A stretch of DNA of 64,000 nt from Setoptus koraiensis (taxonomy: Eukaryota > Arthropoda). Position numbers and translations under genes: made by a program. Below, one piece after another: positions 47,001 to 60,705 of this stretch (positions are counted from its first letter, which is position 1; every line of letters starts with the position of its first letter). The DNA is taken from contig CM106585.1 in the NCBI GenBank assembly GCA_048013815.1, positions 15,066,001-15,130,000 on the forward strand, in the 5' to 3' direction. A model generated the notes under the pieces. The model was not told the origin of the DNA and ran no database searches. It saw only the letters and a program-made list of their open reading frames with translations.

Positions 47001-49651
47001 TCCGCTGGCCAGCGAGGCGCCCAGCCCGCTTCCGGTCAATCGGTGCGTGGGCAATTTCGGGCTGCCGCCGCTGCTCGATTGGCGCAATTGATCTATGATG
47101 CTCGACAAGCGACGCCTAGTGGACGTGTCACGTTTGGACGCCTTGGCGGCCGCCTCAAGGTCGCCGTCTCTGGCTTGCCGAAACTGTTTCGCGCTCGACG
47201 TTTTGCGCTGCTCGCAACAATCGTTGTCGGCCGCCAGGGGGCGAGCTTTTCCCACTGTTTGCGGCTGTCGTTGTTGTTGTTGTTGCAACAATATCATTTC
47301 TTGCTCGTTGGCTATCTCCACCATTGCGTCACTGGCCGCGTTTGAATTGTCCAGGTCAATGTGAGTGGCGCCCCTGTGATGGTGACGACGAAACGATCTT
47401 TTGATCAGATCGACAAGCGACTTGCGTTGCTGCTGCCGAACCGGAATTGATTTCGAGTTGTTGTCGCTAGAGGGCGAGGACAGGGATAAATTGCTCGGTT
47501 CGCTGTACATAGATTCACACTCGGATAGTGTGCCCGACGACATGTGTCTATGAGTGGATGAGCGGATAGATTGCAACGATTGGTCGGACGACGACGACGA
47601 CGACGACGACGTGAAACTGTCATTTGCATGCCCGTCACCTGACAGCCAAGAACTCTGGCTGTTGTGCAACAGACACAGATCGCTATCGTCGCTAATTATA
47701 TCGTGCTGCTGCTGATGGGTGCCGCCGCCGCCTAAAGGTACGGCTGCACACGATTGTGCCACACCACCGATTACAGCTTGACCGGAAGTTGCATAATTGC
47801 CGCCCGAAGTCGCGAAATTTCCACCGGAAGTCGCGAAATTGCCGCCCGAAGTTGCGTATGAGCGCCGCAAAGATATTTGTGCGCTGTCATCGGGGTTCAA
47901 GCCGTTATTTAAATGGCCGTTGCTTGCATAAATGGTCGAGTCTATGTTGTCTATGAGCGACCAGCTGACCAGTTGTTGTCTGATCAGCTCGTTGCGGCAG
48001 GCTCGTTTGTTGGCGCTGTGCGACTGGGGCACGGCCCTGCGCCTGCCGTGGGTCCGCTTGACAGTTGAGCCGCTCACCTGGTCACCGTTGTTGTCGCCTA
48101 TATTCTGTGCCTGCTTCTGTTTGTTGTGTGCCGCCGATTGTTTGTCGCGCCTCTTGTTCCTCCTCCTGTGCCGCCTGTGATCATCTGCTGACTGCTCAAT
48201 TATCCCATTAACCGACCGGCCCGTCACAATGTGCGACCGCTCTATCGCATTATCCGCGCCCTCCACTCTAGCGCCCTCTACTCTAACGCTCTCCACTCTA
48301 ACGCCCTCTACAATAGCCCCCACTCTTATATCTTGTGCAATATCGCCCGCAATATTGTCCGGCCGCTCAACGCAAACAACGGCCAGGTGAGCTGATTGGA
48401 TTTGGGGCGCCTCGTTGCCGGTTTGCAGCAATTTTGTTGCAGCGAGTGCACCGCTGGCTGCAGTGCACCAGTCGGCCGCCGTCATACGTGATTTGTCGTT
48501 GTCATTTTTTTCCCCTTGCGACAAACAACTGCGACTGCAAGTGTCTCCATTGTTGTTGTTTGCGTCGGCGGTCGATTTAATGCAGCCGATTGCGTCATCA
48601 CTGATGGCCTCTTCATCTGTGATTTTTGCTGGCCGCTGATATTGCTGATATTGGCCGCTGGCGCTCAGGCTGCTGTCATCGCGATCCACGAGCGGCCCCA
48701 CGTCAGCTGACGGCCGACTCATGGTGGCCGGCCAGCCAGAAAGTATGACGGTGTCGGTGATAGTTTCATTAGTTTCGTTTTCATTGGCGTGTCCGTTAGT
48801 GTCGCCGTGAAGTCGTGTCAGACGACGATGACGAGTTTCCTTTTGTGCCGGCTCGCAATTGGCTGCTTTTGTCACAATGTTGTTGCCATTGTCACAAGTG
48901 CAACAATAATTCCGTTGCCGGCAACTAGTCGACCCTCCGTTGGACCGTAAACAACAACAACAAGCGATAGATTGTCGCAAATCAATTTCACAATTTCGCA
49001 ACTCGTCGTCGTCGCAGCTCGTCTTGTTGATGCAGTTGTTGTTGTTGTTGTTGTCGTTGTTGTTGTTGTTGTCGTTGTTGCTGTTGCTGTCGTTGTTGCT
49101 GTCGCCGATTTGGTCTATTTTACGGTGTTGCGCACACGAGTGGTCGCTGAGACGAGCAAATCCATTTAGGCAATCATGGGCGACACTAGTCACCTTTAGT
49201 TTTTCGCTGACTTGTGCACCCCGCTCCCACTTGATCGATTCCAATTCGAGCTGCCGCTGTTGGGCCCTCTTAAATTCAACGAATTCTTTCTGTTCACGTA
49301 AGAAGCTCGCCAATTTTATCCGATCCAGCTCAATGTATGTGCGCGTTTGGCCGCTTGCTTGGCTGGCGCTGGCCCGGCTTGGCGCGCCGTGCGGCGGCGG
49401 GGCCTCCTCGCAGGAAATAAATCGAATCTGCAGCGGGCAAACTGTAAGTGGATGACGACAGGATATGGACACACGATATGGATACACAAGGCAGGCGATT
49501 TAGAGATGTACGCAATGCAAACGATACACACACAGAGATGAAGAGATCAAACGGGCATAAAACAATTGGATAATCCCGTGTGCGGGCGCTTACCTGGCTC
49601 GTCGTGATCGCGCCGCTTTCGCCTCTTAAATATCTGGCCTATTTTGGGCAT
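44072..49651 (-). CDS. Large disordered protein, 5' two exons of an unidentified gene (partial)
   Basis: Exon 1 is 49651-49594 (MPKIGQIFKRRKRRDHDEP, basic) with donor GTAAGC. Exon 2 is 49441-44072, entered through the acceptor TTACAG in matching phase 1 and left through the strong donor GTGAGT at 44071. Together they give 1809 codons plus one base; the 3' exons were not found. Near the N-terminus YIELDRIKLASFLREQKEFV and the following FKRAQQRQLELESIKWERG look like a charged coiled coil. The rest is mostly disordered, rich in Ser, Asn, Gln, Asp and Gly, with in-frame repeats of NG(R/E)PA (nt ~45391-45497) and SGGNFAT (nt 47784-47858) and Gln/His runs. A more constrained end reads YHQFTVSKAAHSLFKMLKDR. 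Ser/Lys segments such as SLVKKVSRLSSLLFS suggest phosphosites. No domain is recognised. It could be a scaffold or cytoskeletal adaptor; that is a guess. Confidence 0.65.
45391..45497 (-). repeat. Coding minisatellite, about seven 15-bp units
   Basis: In-frame units encode NGRPA, NGEPA and NEEPA within exon 2 of the minus-strand gene. The unit length is a multiple of three, so copy changes keep the frame. Confidence 0.9.
47784..47858 (-). repeat. Coding minisatellite, three and a half 21-bp units
   Basis: Encodes SGGNFAT / SGGNYAT repeats in exon 2 of the same gene. Confidence 0.92.
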
Positions 49652-52576
49652 GTTGGCCAACTGGGCCACTGGGCACTATCTGTCTGTAGTGGTATCAATT
49701 ATATCAATATTATTGTTGTATCAATTATATATTCGGTGTATAGTGTGTGGGTGTGTGTGTTGGTTAAGTCTGAGCCAGATGTCAGTTGCAACAAACCGCA
49801 CTCCTTGGCTCGCTTGCCTGTGGATGCTGATCAACGATAGATGATGGTAATAAACGCGACTTCCGGTTAGTATTATTACTTGTTCAGTCGTTCAGTATTG
49901 TTGATTTCCCGTGTGTCGCTTTAATGTGGGGTGTATGGATTGTAAGCTGTAAGCCGGGGTTATAGTTACACAATCGGTTAATTATAATTTATTGTTTATT
50001 AATTACAAGTGTGTGCATGGATCGTATAGTAAATGGCCACTAATGGCGCTTCACAATAACGCCAATCAACGTGGTTACAACAATTGTCAACAACAGTGTT
50101 GTTTTTTCGCCTAGCACACAGACAATGGCAGCCACACAGAGGATATGCTAATCGAGCATTGTGAGCAAAGTCGAGCATTCGAAAGCGACCACCACAAAAC
50201 GAAACCACAAATCAGTGACTGCCATCTGAAGAGCCAACCACAACCACAACAACCGCAACAACCACAACAACCACAACAACCACAACAACAGCAACAACAA
50301 CAACGCAACAACCTCGAACAGCAACGGCAGCCGATCGATCGTTGGCGAGATAAGGAAAGCATGATTTGTTACAAATTGTTTGTGGGTTTGTTTGTCGATC
50401 AACTCGCACACTGTGTGCCACCCATCAGCGGACCATCGCACTAACAGATCGTTTGTTGCGAGTCGTCGTCATTTGTTGTAACAACAAAAATCGTTTGTTA
50501 CAAACAACAACAACAATGGCAAACGATCCAGGTAACTCGGGCAAAATCTAGGTTGTCGTGCGCACATTGTATAATATACTATTGCCTGTGATATAACCTG
50601 TGATATTACCTGTCGACACTGTCGACACTGGACTGAATTAAACAGTTTATCATAATCACCATCGGTTATACAATCAATAGTGACAATTCATCATCGTGTG
50701 GCCCACTAACCTTGCTCGTACATGATGTGTTAATTAGATTAATTGTTTCTTTTTATTATCGTTTGTGTTTGTTTTTGTCGACAGACACTGCTTCAATTAT
50801 TTTCTTTCTCTCTCACTTGGCGGTGCCAACTTATTGTCACGGCGCCAACTTATTGTCACAATGCCAAGCGGTATGAAATTCATGCCGACGGAGACACAGA
50901 ACAACAAATCACGCTGTCATGTATTAATGTTGCGATTGTTATGCAATTCGGTTATATCATTTCGGTTGGACATATCATTGGATATACATCGCGCTTGCAA
51001 TTTAGTGGCACCCAATTGTAACTGGCTCATGTATCGCGATAACGAGCGATAACTGACTTGCGAGCAAGTGCACAAGCGGCGCTAAAGATCTGCTCGGCGA
51101 AGCCTTGGCTCGTTCCGTTGGCTTCGTCGTCCGATCGACCGGCTTCGATCGGCCCACTCGATCGGCCGGCAGCGCAACCGGCAATCGGATATTGGCCGCC
51201 ATTGATCGGTGTCGTAACCCGATTCCTGTGAAGCAACAACAACAACATTGTTGTCTCGCTGGCTCGAATCTGTTGGCCCAGACAGCGCGCAAGTGCTTTT
51301 AATCAACTGACAGTCAGTTGCAATTTATCTCATTATCTCATTATCTTATTAACGTTATCGCCATCTCGCATCGTGGCGTCATCATTGTCAGCGTGGTTAC
51401 ATCGTCAATTGACAGCCGCTAGATAGGCCCATTACATTACACGTTACACATTACATTACATAACAACATGGGCCAATCTCTGCTACTTTGGCAGCCAACT
51501 TGTCATTGTCTATTGTACATAACATACATTGTCAATGTTTAAATGTCGCCAAGCTGATAGATGGATTAAACATGCGGCGGCCTTGTTCGTGCGATATGCA
51601 ATTGGGGCGACACTGTACCATTGCAACACTATACTCTAAAACTCTAGTACATACTCCTAAACAGTGTATAAAGTGAGCGACAACACATATGCGCCTGACA
51701 TCTACGACACTGCAGTTGCGTATAATTAGATACTGCGTATAATTATAACTGGTGAAAGTAGTTGCATATAAAACTTGGCGCCTTCTTTTTTTTTAATTAC
51801 AAGCTGGCACACAAATGTAAGCCGATTGTTGCATAATCGGCACTTCCATTTACAGCTACTACTCGACACGCTGCACGCCCTATAGCGACGCGCTGAAATA
51901 TGCGCCCGTTTGTGGGAGCCACTTACAAACTTGTTAGGCTGAAATACTGATAGGCTCATACTGATGCATATTGCAGATGCTCGGTCTAGTCTAGTTTTTT
52001 GTTTTTTCGCTTTAAATTTAAAGCCAAATTTAGCCAGCGGACACTTTGGCTCGCATTGAGATTCAAATCAACAACAAATTATCATTAACAACTCTGCAGG
52101 CAGCTTTGCCGTTCACCCACTGCCGATAGAACAGAAAAACACAAATTAGTGACCCTAAATTGACACCTGAATTGGTTGTCGTTGTTGTCACGAACTCTCT
52201 AAATACGAGCGCATTTTTCGGCCTCTCTAATCGCAATTTGTCTCGCCGGACCCTAATAAATGTTCATTGTGAATATCCAGCACAATTATCAGGCAAACGC
52301 TATTTAGGAATGCTATTTGTGCGCAGTCGTACACCACCAAGGTCCAATATGAGGCCAGTAATTGCGAATGCTGCTCAATGCTTTACTTTAACATAATCGT
52401 CATATATAACGGTAAGGGTAGGCATCTCATTGGGTCATGCAATTAATAGATAAGCGATCCTCTGAGTTAGATACTTTGCACCTTCATGAGCAATAAATCT
52501 AAGCATTCTAACTTGCTTCCACTTGTTGATAGAATGACAATTTGAACTATTGTTGGCTTGATAAACATAGTAACAA
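49652..52576. other. Spacer between the unidentified gene and OSBP, no gene seen
   Basis: Contains a CAA/CCA/CAG tract at about 50230-50305, further CAA runs, and a 16-bp perfect palindrome at 52009-52024. A plus-strand frame at 52160-52396 has no recognisable domain. The first few hundred bp are probably promoter of the minus-strand gene. Confidence 0.5.
52009..52024. repeat. 16-bp perfect palindrome
   Basis: GCTTTAAATTTAAAGC, no spacer. Could bind a dimeric factor or be chance in AT-rich DNA. Confidence 0.8.
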
Positions 52577-52582
52577 TTTATT
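52577..52582 (-). terminator. Poly(A) signal candidate of OSBP
   Basis: AATAAA on the minus strand about 250 bp past the OSBP stop codon. Confidence 0.45.
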
Positions 52583-52830
52583 TATCTCTCTACATATATC
52601 ACAATAACAATACGTAAGCTATGATTCTATTCACTGTTATATCGGTATGTCAGATTGGACCGATTGTGGCCTACCTCGAAATAAAATAATTTACTAAGTT
52701 AGTTTTCTTCTTGTTATACTCTATTAGTTCTAATATATTCTTTTTGCAACAAGAATACATGGATACATGTATATATATATCTATCGGCTAATATTTATCA
52801 CATAACATTAACAAAATGAAATTTTTTTTT

Positions 52831-55800
52831 CTAAAAAATATCTGGACACCTTGACCAATCTGCCTTCTCCTTGCATTGCCAATATTCGTCTGTATACTTA
52901 TGTACTGTCTTCTTCGTTATAGGATCTAATTTCTTTTCAAACCAGAAGGGACCATCTAGCGGCGAGGGAACTGTGCCACTTCTGGTTGAATTATCCGACT
53001 CGGGTGTCGATTCGTTAACCGCGCGCAAAGACGAAGAGTTAGAGCTTTCTTTCATAATTGTTTTATCACTATTGTTCTTTGAAATTTCTGCTGCCTCACG
53101 AATTCTTCTGGAAGATCGTTGTTTCTCCTCTAGCTGACATTTAGTTCTATTGGAATCATCCCATTTGCCTATTTCCATCAGCCTTTGATCTGGCCTCAAT
53201 CTGCTGTCAGTGGGTGCTACATTGTCCTCAAGTTCGTTCAGTTGTACTGCAAATTTGGTCATATTGTACATTTTTTCGTACTCCGGCCCGGGATAACGAC
53301 GTTGCCACAATATCTTAGAATCTGCAGTTTGCACTGTTTGTCCACCATTTTTATCAAGGATGGTTTTGGTTACTTTAGAAAATTTCATCTCATGGTCCCA
53401 TGTGCCATCAATCAACCATTGAGGTTTATCGTTTCTATCAAAAACGAATCCCGACACTTTTTTGGGAATATCTCGAGAGAAGTAACTGTAAGGCAGGAAT
53501 TTGAGTTTACATTTATCGCCTGTGGTATGATTCGTGATGACCATTTCGCCCTCATGATCGACCCTGTTTAGATGGATGAAAAGTGTAGAAAAAATAGATA
53601 ATTGAGATATATAGTGATGCGATTTGCGATAATGATGATGTCGATCGATGATTCGATCTACTTTTGAATTACTCACCATAATTTTCCAACAATGATATTA
53701 TGAACACAAGTATCAACTTTTTTCCACACGTATATATTTTTGCCGATCTCAAGACAGTTGTAATCTTGGGGAGTGACCTGGAGATATTTGCCTCTGAATT
53801 TTGAACTCATGCCGAACTCCCTCCAGCTAACCCAACCCTGTCCCTGACAATGAGAAGCCATCATAGGTGGATGATGACTAACCTGTTCATTGATGCATTT
53901 CCATCCTAGATCGTCCATTCTGTCGCATTCATAAGTTTCGCCAAGCAATGGGTTAAATGGTTTTCCTGTTCTATTGCTAGTGGTTGAATACGATGATACA
54001 GCAAATATGGCCACATATACCATTTGTTCCAACGGGTCTGTAAGTTTCGCTGCTGGATGTAACAATTCATTTGCATATTCATAATCCTCTGTGAGACGCT
54101 GGAGCATCGACAGGGGTTCATTGAAATTAACAGGTATCGGTATCTTGGTCAGCTCCTTCCCCATACAATTCTTTAATATTGACCAGAGGTTGAGACTTTG
54201 ATTTAATCTGTCGGGTATGGTGGTTCTTCGCTTCCTTTGAATGACTGTTTCATTCGCACTAGTAACCTTAGAAATCGTTTTACTATTTGTAGCCGGCTCA
54301 TTATTATTGAGATGTAATTTTTCAGTAGAGTATATATTTCTATCTTGCATATTGTCTATTGATTTAACAGAACTCAAAGATGAGAAGTTATCACCTTGAT
54401 ACTCATTTGTTCTGCTAGCCGGTTCAGCTACTGTAATATCCGATGTGTTCCGGTTGTTGCCTAACAGAGGCATATGCTTGCCAATAGTTTTCAAATGAGA
54501 GCCACAATTTAATGTGTCAGTGTCAGCACCGTTGTTATCAATAACATCATCAGATAATCTAGATTCTAAACTCCTTGATTTTGAGCGCATGCAAGCAGAA
54601 AGTTTTCTGCCTATCTGATTGTCGTTAGGTGATTGTATCCGAGTTGATCCGCCAGGGGAAGAGATAAAGCGGATACCATCTTGATTGGAGGTTGTATTGT
54701 TTGTGGCCTCCTGCTGACTGCCCTCTTCAGCATCAAAAAACTCTTCCTCATACTCTGATTGTTGCCTAGCTAACTGTTCAACGAGATCCTCTAATTTCAG
54801 CCTATTACTCTGTTCTCTCACAATTGATTTTTTCCATTTTTTCTGGTGCTCCTCAGCCGTCTCCACATAGATGGAGCTGATGTTGGTAAGACTACTTAGA
54901 GATTCTTGAACCCTTGCGGCATTCTCAAGAATTTTGGAGTATATTTTTTGTTGATCCTTTGGAATATTCGTGGAAGATAATCTTGCATGATCTAAAGTTT
55001 CGACTGCCTTGCTAAATGGTGCTGCGGGCTCACTGCTGAGTCGATCGTCGCCTTGAGGTTCCTTAGTGTTTGTCGCTTTTATATCATCCATTACATGATG
55101 ATTATACAATGGAATCAGAGAATTAGCAAACTTCGAAATGCTTTCATTGAAAATTGCAGCTTGCTGCTTGAGATTCACAAGTTTCTTTGAAAGATCTTTG
55201 GTGCTTATCTCTATCACATCGTGAATGGGCGAGATTTTGTTTGAATACATTTCGTCCTCATCCTCCGAGTTAGTTTCAAGAGCTGATTCTAGTTCAGTTG
55301 GCGATTGAGCGCGGTTACTAGCACTAGATTGCAAACGAGCAGTGTTTGCAATTTGTTGACTGTTGCTGAGATTGCTTTCTTCGCTCGATTGTTGACGCAC
55401 TTGATTCTTTGAGTGCTTACCACTGTTATTGCTATTATTGATGGTCGTTCTAAATTTATCCCTGTTTGTACAATCATTGGGAGTGTTTCGCCAATCCTTA
55501 GTAAAAGTGTGTGAATTATCCGAGTGCGTAGTTTGGTTGGAAATATTTGTTCCGTAACGATTGTTATTATTGGGGGTCCTATTATTTGGATATTGTCTGG
55601 ATTTCGCCAATTCCAGCATCATGATCCAACGCTGACGCTCGATCTCATTGCTGGCCCTTAAATGGTAGGCTTGATTACCATGACTGATGACAAAATTGTT
55701 GCCCTCTTCAGCTTGGATGCAAGCGTCTATCAAGCTAATTGTGCCGCGACAAGTGAGACCGGTTTCGCTGGGACTCCTGAAGTAAGACAAAGAGTTTTGT

Positions 55801-56198
55801 TTCAACACAAACCATCTTTTTTGATACAACTTGATGTAATTGGTCCACTTGAAGAGCCATCCCTCTAATTGGGGTGCGGAGTAGCTCGAGCCGGTGCTGG
55901 CGCTCCTGTGTTTGAGTGCTCCAGTGTGGGGAGTCGAATTAGAGAGCGGTTTAATTTGCTTGCTGCTGATTTTTGTTGTATCTTGCGACAAATGCTCATT
56001 CTCACTAATTATAGCATCGTTGCCAGTGACAATATTGTTGTCGGTTGTGCTACTCTGATCTGTTAGTTTGAGTTTGGCCTGATCCGGTTGGTCGGCACGA
56101 TGGGCAACAGCGAGCATTGTTGTTTCCTCGCCATCAACAACACTGACTGTGTTTGACCTGTTTGATAGGGGTCGCTGAGTTCGCCATCCATTATCCAT
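52831..56198 (-). CDS. OSBP: Oxysterol-binding protein OSBP, two exons
   Basis: Exons 56198-53677 and 53563-52831 (a Trp codon is split by the 113-bp intron) give 1084 residues, longer than human OSBP (807) because the linkers are expanded with Ser/Asn/Thr. OSBP moves cholesterol from endoplasmic reticulum to Golgi in exchange for phosphatidylinositol 4-phosphate at membrane contact sites. Seen in order: PH domain ~110-200 (EGWLFKWTNYIKLYQKRWFV), a coiled region, an exact FFAT motif EFFDAEE at 486-492 for binding VAP, and the sterol-binding ORD domain with the signature EQVSHHPP at 771-778. The ORD continues in exon 2 as GDKCKLKFLPYSYFSRD and APTDSRLRPDQRLMEIGKWD, ending DWSRCPDIF as in the family. 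The frame opens 13 codons earlier at a GTG; the first ATG is 56198. All functional parts look intact. Confidence 0.95.
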
Positions 56199-59100
56199 TT
56201 TGGGGCCCACTGTGGTTTGTCTCAATGCATTTAACACTGACGATGTAACTGGCTAAGGACTGCGTGTCGGTTGTGATAGGATAATATTGTGTGTTGTGTG
56301 ATTGGTGCAACTAAGAGGGTTCGGCTTTTTAAAATGCTGACTTTGAATACTGCGTGTGATGATAAGAAGACTAGATAGTAATAATAATACTAGTAATAGT
56401 AATAATGAGCGTAAATCAAGCGAGCTGACACAGGATAAATGTGTGACAATAATGGCGCTGCTAATGTTAATACCGACAACAATTATACAGATGTAAATGC
56501 TGACAAATAGATGGCACACAAACGATACAGAATCTCATCTTTGGCGATGGCCGTAGGTGTAAATAAACAACAAATGCGTCATGCAAAGTTTCCCTCTCGA
56601 CATGCCAGTGCTTTATTGCAACAGTAATTGTAGTCGATAAATATTTGTTTGTCGTTGTGATAATGATAATAATAATAATAGTAATAATTGTTGGAATGAT
56701 GACATGTCGGCATGTCTTGTGACTATCTGTATTTAGCTGTCAATCTGTATTGAAAAATAACAGTACAGCTTGCACATATGATTTTGGTAAGGTGGCTGCG
56801 CAACACGATCTCGCACAGACGACGATCTGTGAGCATGTTGCACAAGCTCACAGCTCGCCACTGGCGCCAAATCCAAACGTTGTTGCGTCAACAAATTGGC
56901 TTCGGGCCATTTTTCAATACGACAGCTAGGCTATCAATATGCGAGTTTTGCCAATTGATACGGGCTACTACTATATTATAAATCTAAACTAAATTACATG
57001 TATCTGATATGTAATCTACCGATGCACAAGCGAGCCTCAGCTTTATCAATTGTGACATTGGTCGGACGCTGCTATTTGCTCAGCATGTCGAAAGAACAGG
57101 AAGGCACAAGATCAAAACTTACATCTTCGGCATCACTGGTCTGTCAACATCTCGCGATCCCAAGCATGTATTGCGAGTCAAATTGACGAAAATGACAAAC
57201 AAGATAGATCGCCAGAGACCACAGCAAGACGAGGTAGAGGCCGGCTTGTGTGGTTCATTGTGATAGGGGTCGCCGATGGCGGGCGAAAAAATGAAAAATT
57301 GACTTTTAGTTGTAGCTGACCCGACTGCCAGTTGGCCTGACAAGTTGTGAGCTACTACGTTAGCCGAAAGTATTGATTGATAAAAGTATTCTGCCGAGTC
57401 TGCTGAGGCACAAACGTTGCAAAGTTACTGTTTCGGCTGCAGAAGCTCCTAATTACTACACTAGTGTATTAACATGAAGATAGGACGATTGCGGCATCCC
57501 AATCAACTCATTTTTGCCAATCACTCGCGTCATCACACTTACAACTGACCCTAAAGACATATATCAAAGGCCAATGCTATGGGCAGATTACACGTCACAA
57601 TTTTACGTCAGGTAGCCAAAATATGCTTTGCGTTTGAAGCAATGTGTCTCGACTGCCACTTGACTCACACTATGGCTAATCCAATGATTGTTTGAAGCTA
57701 ACAAACGATTTGTTCAAGTAGCACCATTTTGAGTCAACATTTTTTAGCGTGCGAAAATCCAATCACTGTCAGTGCAATTGAAAGTAATTAGTTGCACTGA
57801 TGGCCCTGAACCTGACGATCTGTAAGTCTATTGGACGTATCGGAAGAATGTGAGATATTAGGGACGAGCTTGCAAAATAGCAAAACAACATTGGGCTGCT
57901 TAAAATGTGATTGCGATCTGACATTGTGAGATATAGTTATAATCGGCCATCAAACTGACGGACATAATTGTGTGTTATCGCTCGAACGACACATTTTGAC
58001 AACTTGTTGCTGATTATTCATCATGTGACGTCATCGATTATAATATTAATAATAATAATTATTGATAACTCTGTCATGTAATAATATCTGTACACACGTA
58101 TATGAGAATATATGAGAATACAAACACTGATTAGCAATAACAAGTTTGTATGCTGTTAAAAAAGGGCCAACAGTGAGCTCATTTGTTTGATTGGACATTA
58201 GATAAGATACGATGTGCTGATGAAATAGTTAAATCATAATGGTAACCATCATCATCACCATCTAAATCGATCACTCATTGGCTATCAGTGGCTCAATGGT
58301 GGCATGGTCATCGGTGATGGAGTGGCCACATGAGACATTTACATAATACATAATAGTATCACTATTGATCAAATGGAGAGATATGCTGAACACTAGTAGT
58401 GGCAATGTAAAGATTTGTGTACAAATGAGAGAGCCATCATGACGACCAGAGGTCATGGTGTTTGTTTGTGTTCATTTGAAACAACAACAACAACAATTAT
58501 AAGAGCTCATTATTATTTATGATGAGTTCAATTCTAATAGAGGTCTCTATTACTATTCGCGGCCAGGGAGCGAAGGTGATGTGTGTGTTATTATTATTTG
58601 ATTGTGTTATTATGAGACTCGTTATGAGTCGTGTGAGATAAAGAGACTAACAGTGACTGATATTGATGGGGGCAGCCAGTTTATCTGGAAAGAGCATGAT
58701 CAATGTTTTGAGCAGGTAACGAAAAAGAAGAGTTGCTGTCCGGTTACAGGGGGAGACAGAGACAGAGAGGAAGAGATAATTATTGGAAGAGAGAGAGAAA
58801 GAGTCTTCTGTAAGACATGATGAGATACGATTGTTGTACAATCGATTGTTAACTGTTGAATTGTTGCGGACACACAAACAGTCTGGTCAATCTACTCGGA
58901 CAGCTACTTAGCTACTCGTCGTCGTGTGTCCAGCCAAGGCTAAGGTGAGAGTGAAAGTAAAACGACAACAACAGCATCGGACATCTCCTTTTGTATGTCT
59001 CGATTGTCGGCCCTATCGAGACCATGTCGCTCCTTGTTGGCATGTTGCCGGCTCATTTATCTCTCACACGACATTGACCACTCTCTCCCTCTGACTTTGT

Positions 59101-60330
59101 CGCTGGCTGGCTGGCCGGCTGGCTGACACACCGATCGAGCAGGATCGGCCAAAGGATAACTGGCGTGGCTATCATGCCGTCCGTAGTAGGGATAAAATAG
59201 TAATCAGAGGGTAGCGGAACGAAGACAGGTTGGACACATTCCATGTCGCTTCTTTATTTTCACTGCCCATTCACATTTATATGCCGAAAGTTGTTATTAC
59301 GCACTGCGTTGTTGTTGCCGTTGTTGCCGTTATTGCCGTTGTTGTTGCTGTTGGTGCCCATGTAACAGTGGTAGCGGATAATGAGTCGACCATCAGATCG
59401 TTTCTACTATTTGTGTGACTATTCTCTGCTATTTAATGGAAACAAATCAACTCAATCGAATCGGTCACATGTGTACTGTAATGCTACATGTTGCATAACA
59501 CAATCACATCGCAATTAATTGCACTGGCTTCATTGGGATGTGTTCGCAGCCGCGCGCTGTCTCGCTGACCGCTGGCCAGCTTCGTCTGGCTTGCTGATAG
59601 TCTGGCTTGCTGATAGTCTGGCTGGCTGATATCTGGCTAGCGAATGTCTGGCGAGCGAGCGAATTCAATTCATTTCGAGAGCTTTGGCTATTGAAAATGA
59701 ATTGAATATTCTTTGGGCAACACAATGCGCTCGCATGCCGGGGCGTGAACACCCTTGCAGAGGCGCAATAATGAACGGTAAATATCATATAATAACGTTA
59801 ATAATTAAAACAACAACAACATCAAACGAGCGAAGGGCAACGATGACACTAGATACTCAAGTTAATTGCCATTTACTCCAACACAAACACCAGTGCTCAC
59901 CTGTGAGAGCGACTGGCATTGGGCGACCAAAAAAGAAACAACCACTTGCCTTGCGCACACACACACACACACGCTCGGCTGGCTATTTGTCGTTGCTGTC
60001 GTTGTTGTTGTTGTTGTTGTTGCCGTGTATACATAATATACATCGCATTGCTAGATCACTGTTACATAATCTTGATACGTTGTAGTTGTAACAACAACAG
60101 CAATAATAGTTGTTACAAATGTGTTAGCACCATGGCGGCCAGTTAACGGAACGCACGTTGAACAAACGACATCGGCGCCGCTCAATCGATCATCGTTACA
60201 CACGCTGACGTTAGCAGCTCCACTAATTATGCCCGCTAATTAAGACACATTGGGCGCGATAATAATAGCAGCGGCATATGTCACACACACACACAATTGA
60301 TTTGGTTTGACACAATTGATTTGATTTGTC

Positions 60331-60376
60331 CTTGTTGAAGCGCTCGATCGCGCTCAAATGGGCGCGCTTCAGCAAG
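60331..60376. repeat. Imperfect inverted repeat, 13-bp arms with one mismatch
   Basis: CTTGTTGAAGCGC (60331-60343) against GCGCTTCAGCAAG (60364-60376), 20-nt loop. Confidence 0.8.
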
Positions 60377-60578
60377 CACTATTGGGCCTGTTGCGCATGG
60401 GGCCCGGTCATTGGGCGATTCATTCATACATTACATGATTCATGAATTATGAGTCGTAATGATGGCGCGAAAATTGCGATAAAATTGCAAATTGAGCGCA
60501 CAACGGAAATCACATTGCACCGCTGGCCGCTCTCACAAGCCAGCGCAGTGTCCAGTCATTTGGCAAGCGTCAGCGCAT

Positions 60579-60622
60579 TGGCCATACAGTGGCCATGCAG
60601 TGGCCATACAGTGGTCGTACAG
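60579..60622. repeat. Minisatellite, four 11-bp units
   Basis: Unit TGGCCATACAG with one or two changes per copy. Confidence 0.85.
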
Positions 60623-60664
60623 TGGCCAGACTTTTGCCAATTGCGCAACAGCGTTGTCACATCA

Positions 60665-60705
60665 CGGCGAACGGCGAACGGCGAACGGCGAACAGCGAAC
60701 AGCGC
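60665..60705. repeat. Minisatellite of 7-bp units
   Basis: CGGCGAA repeated four times, then two CAGCGAA-type units. Confidence 0.85.

Noticed and set aside
44237-49541. Plus-strand open frames opposite the large minus-strand exon
   Set aside because: Shadows of the minus-strand coding sequence, which has coherent exons and phases.
50145-50444. Gln/Pro-rich frame
   Set aside because: A CAA/CCA tract in intergenic DNA with antisense frames equally open; no promoter or splice evidence.
56235-56237. OSBP start at 56237
   Set aside because: The codon is GTG; the first ATG in frame is at 56198.
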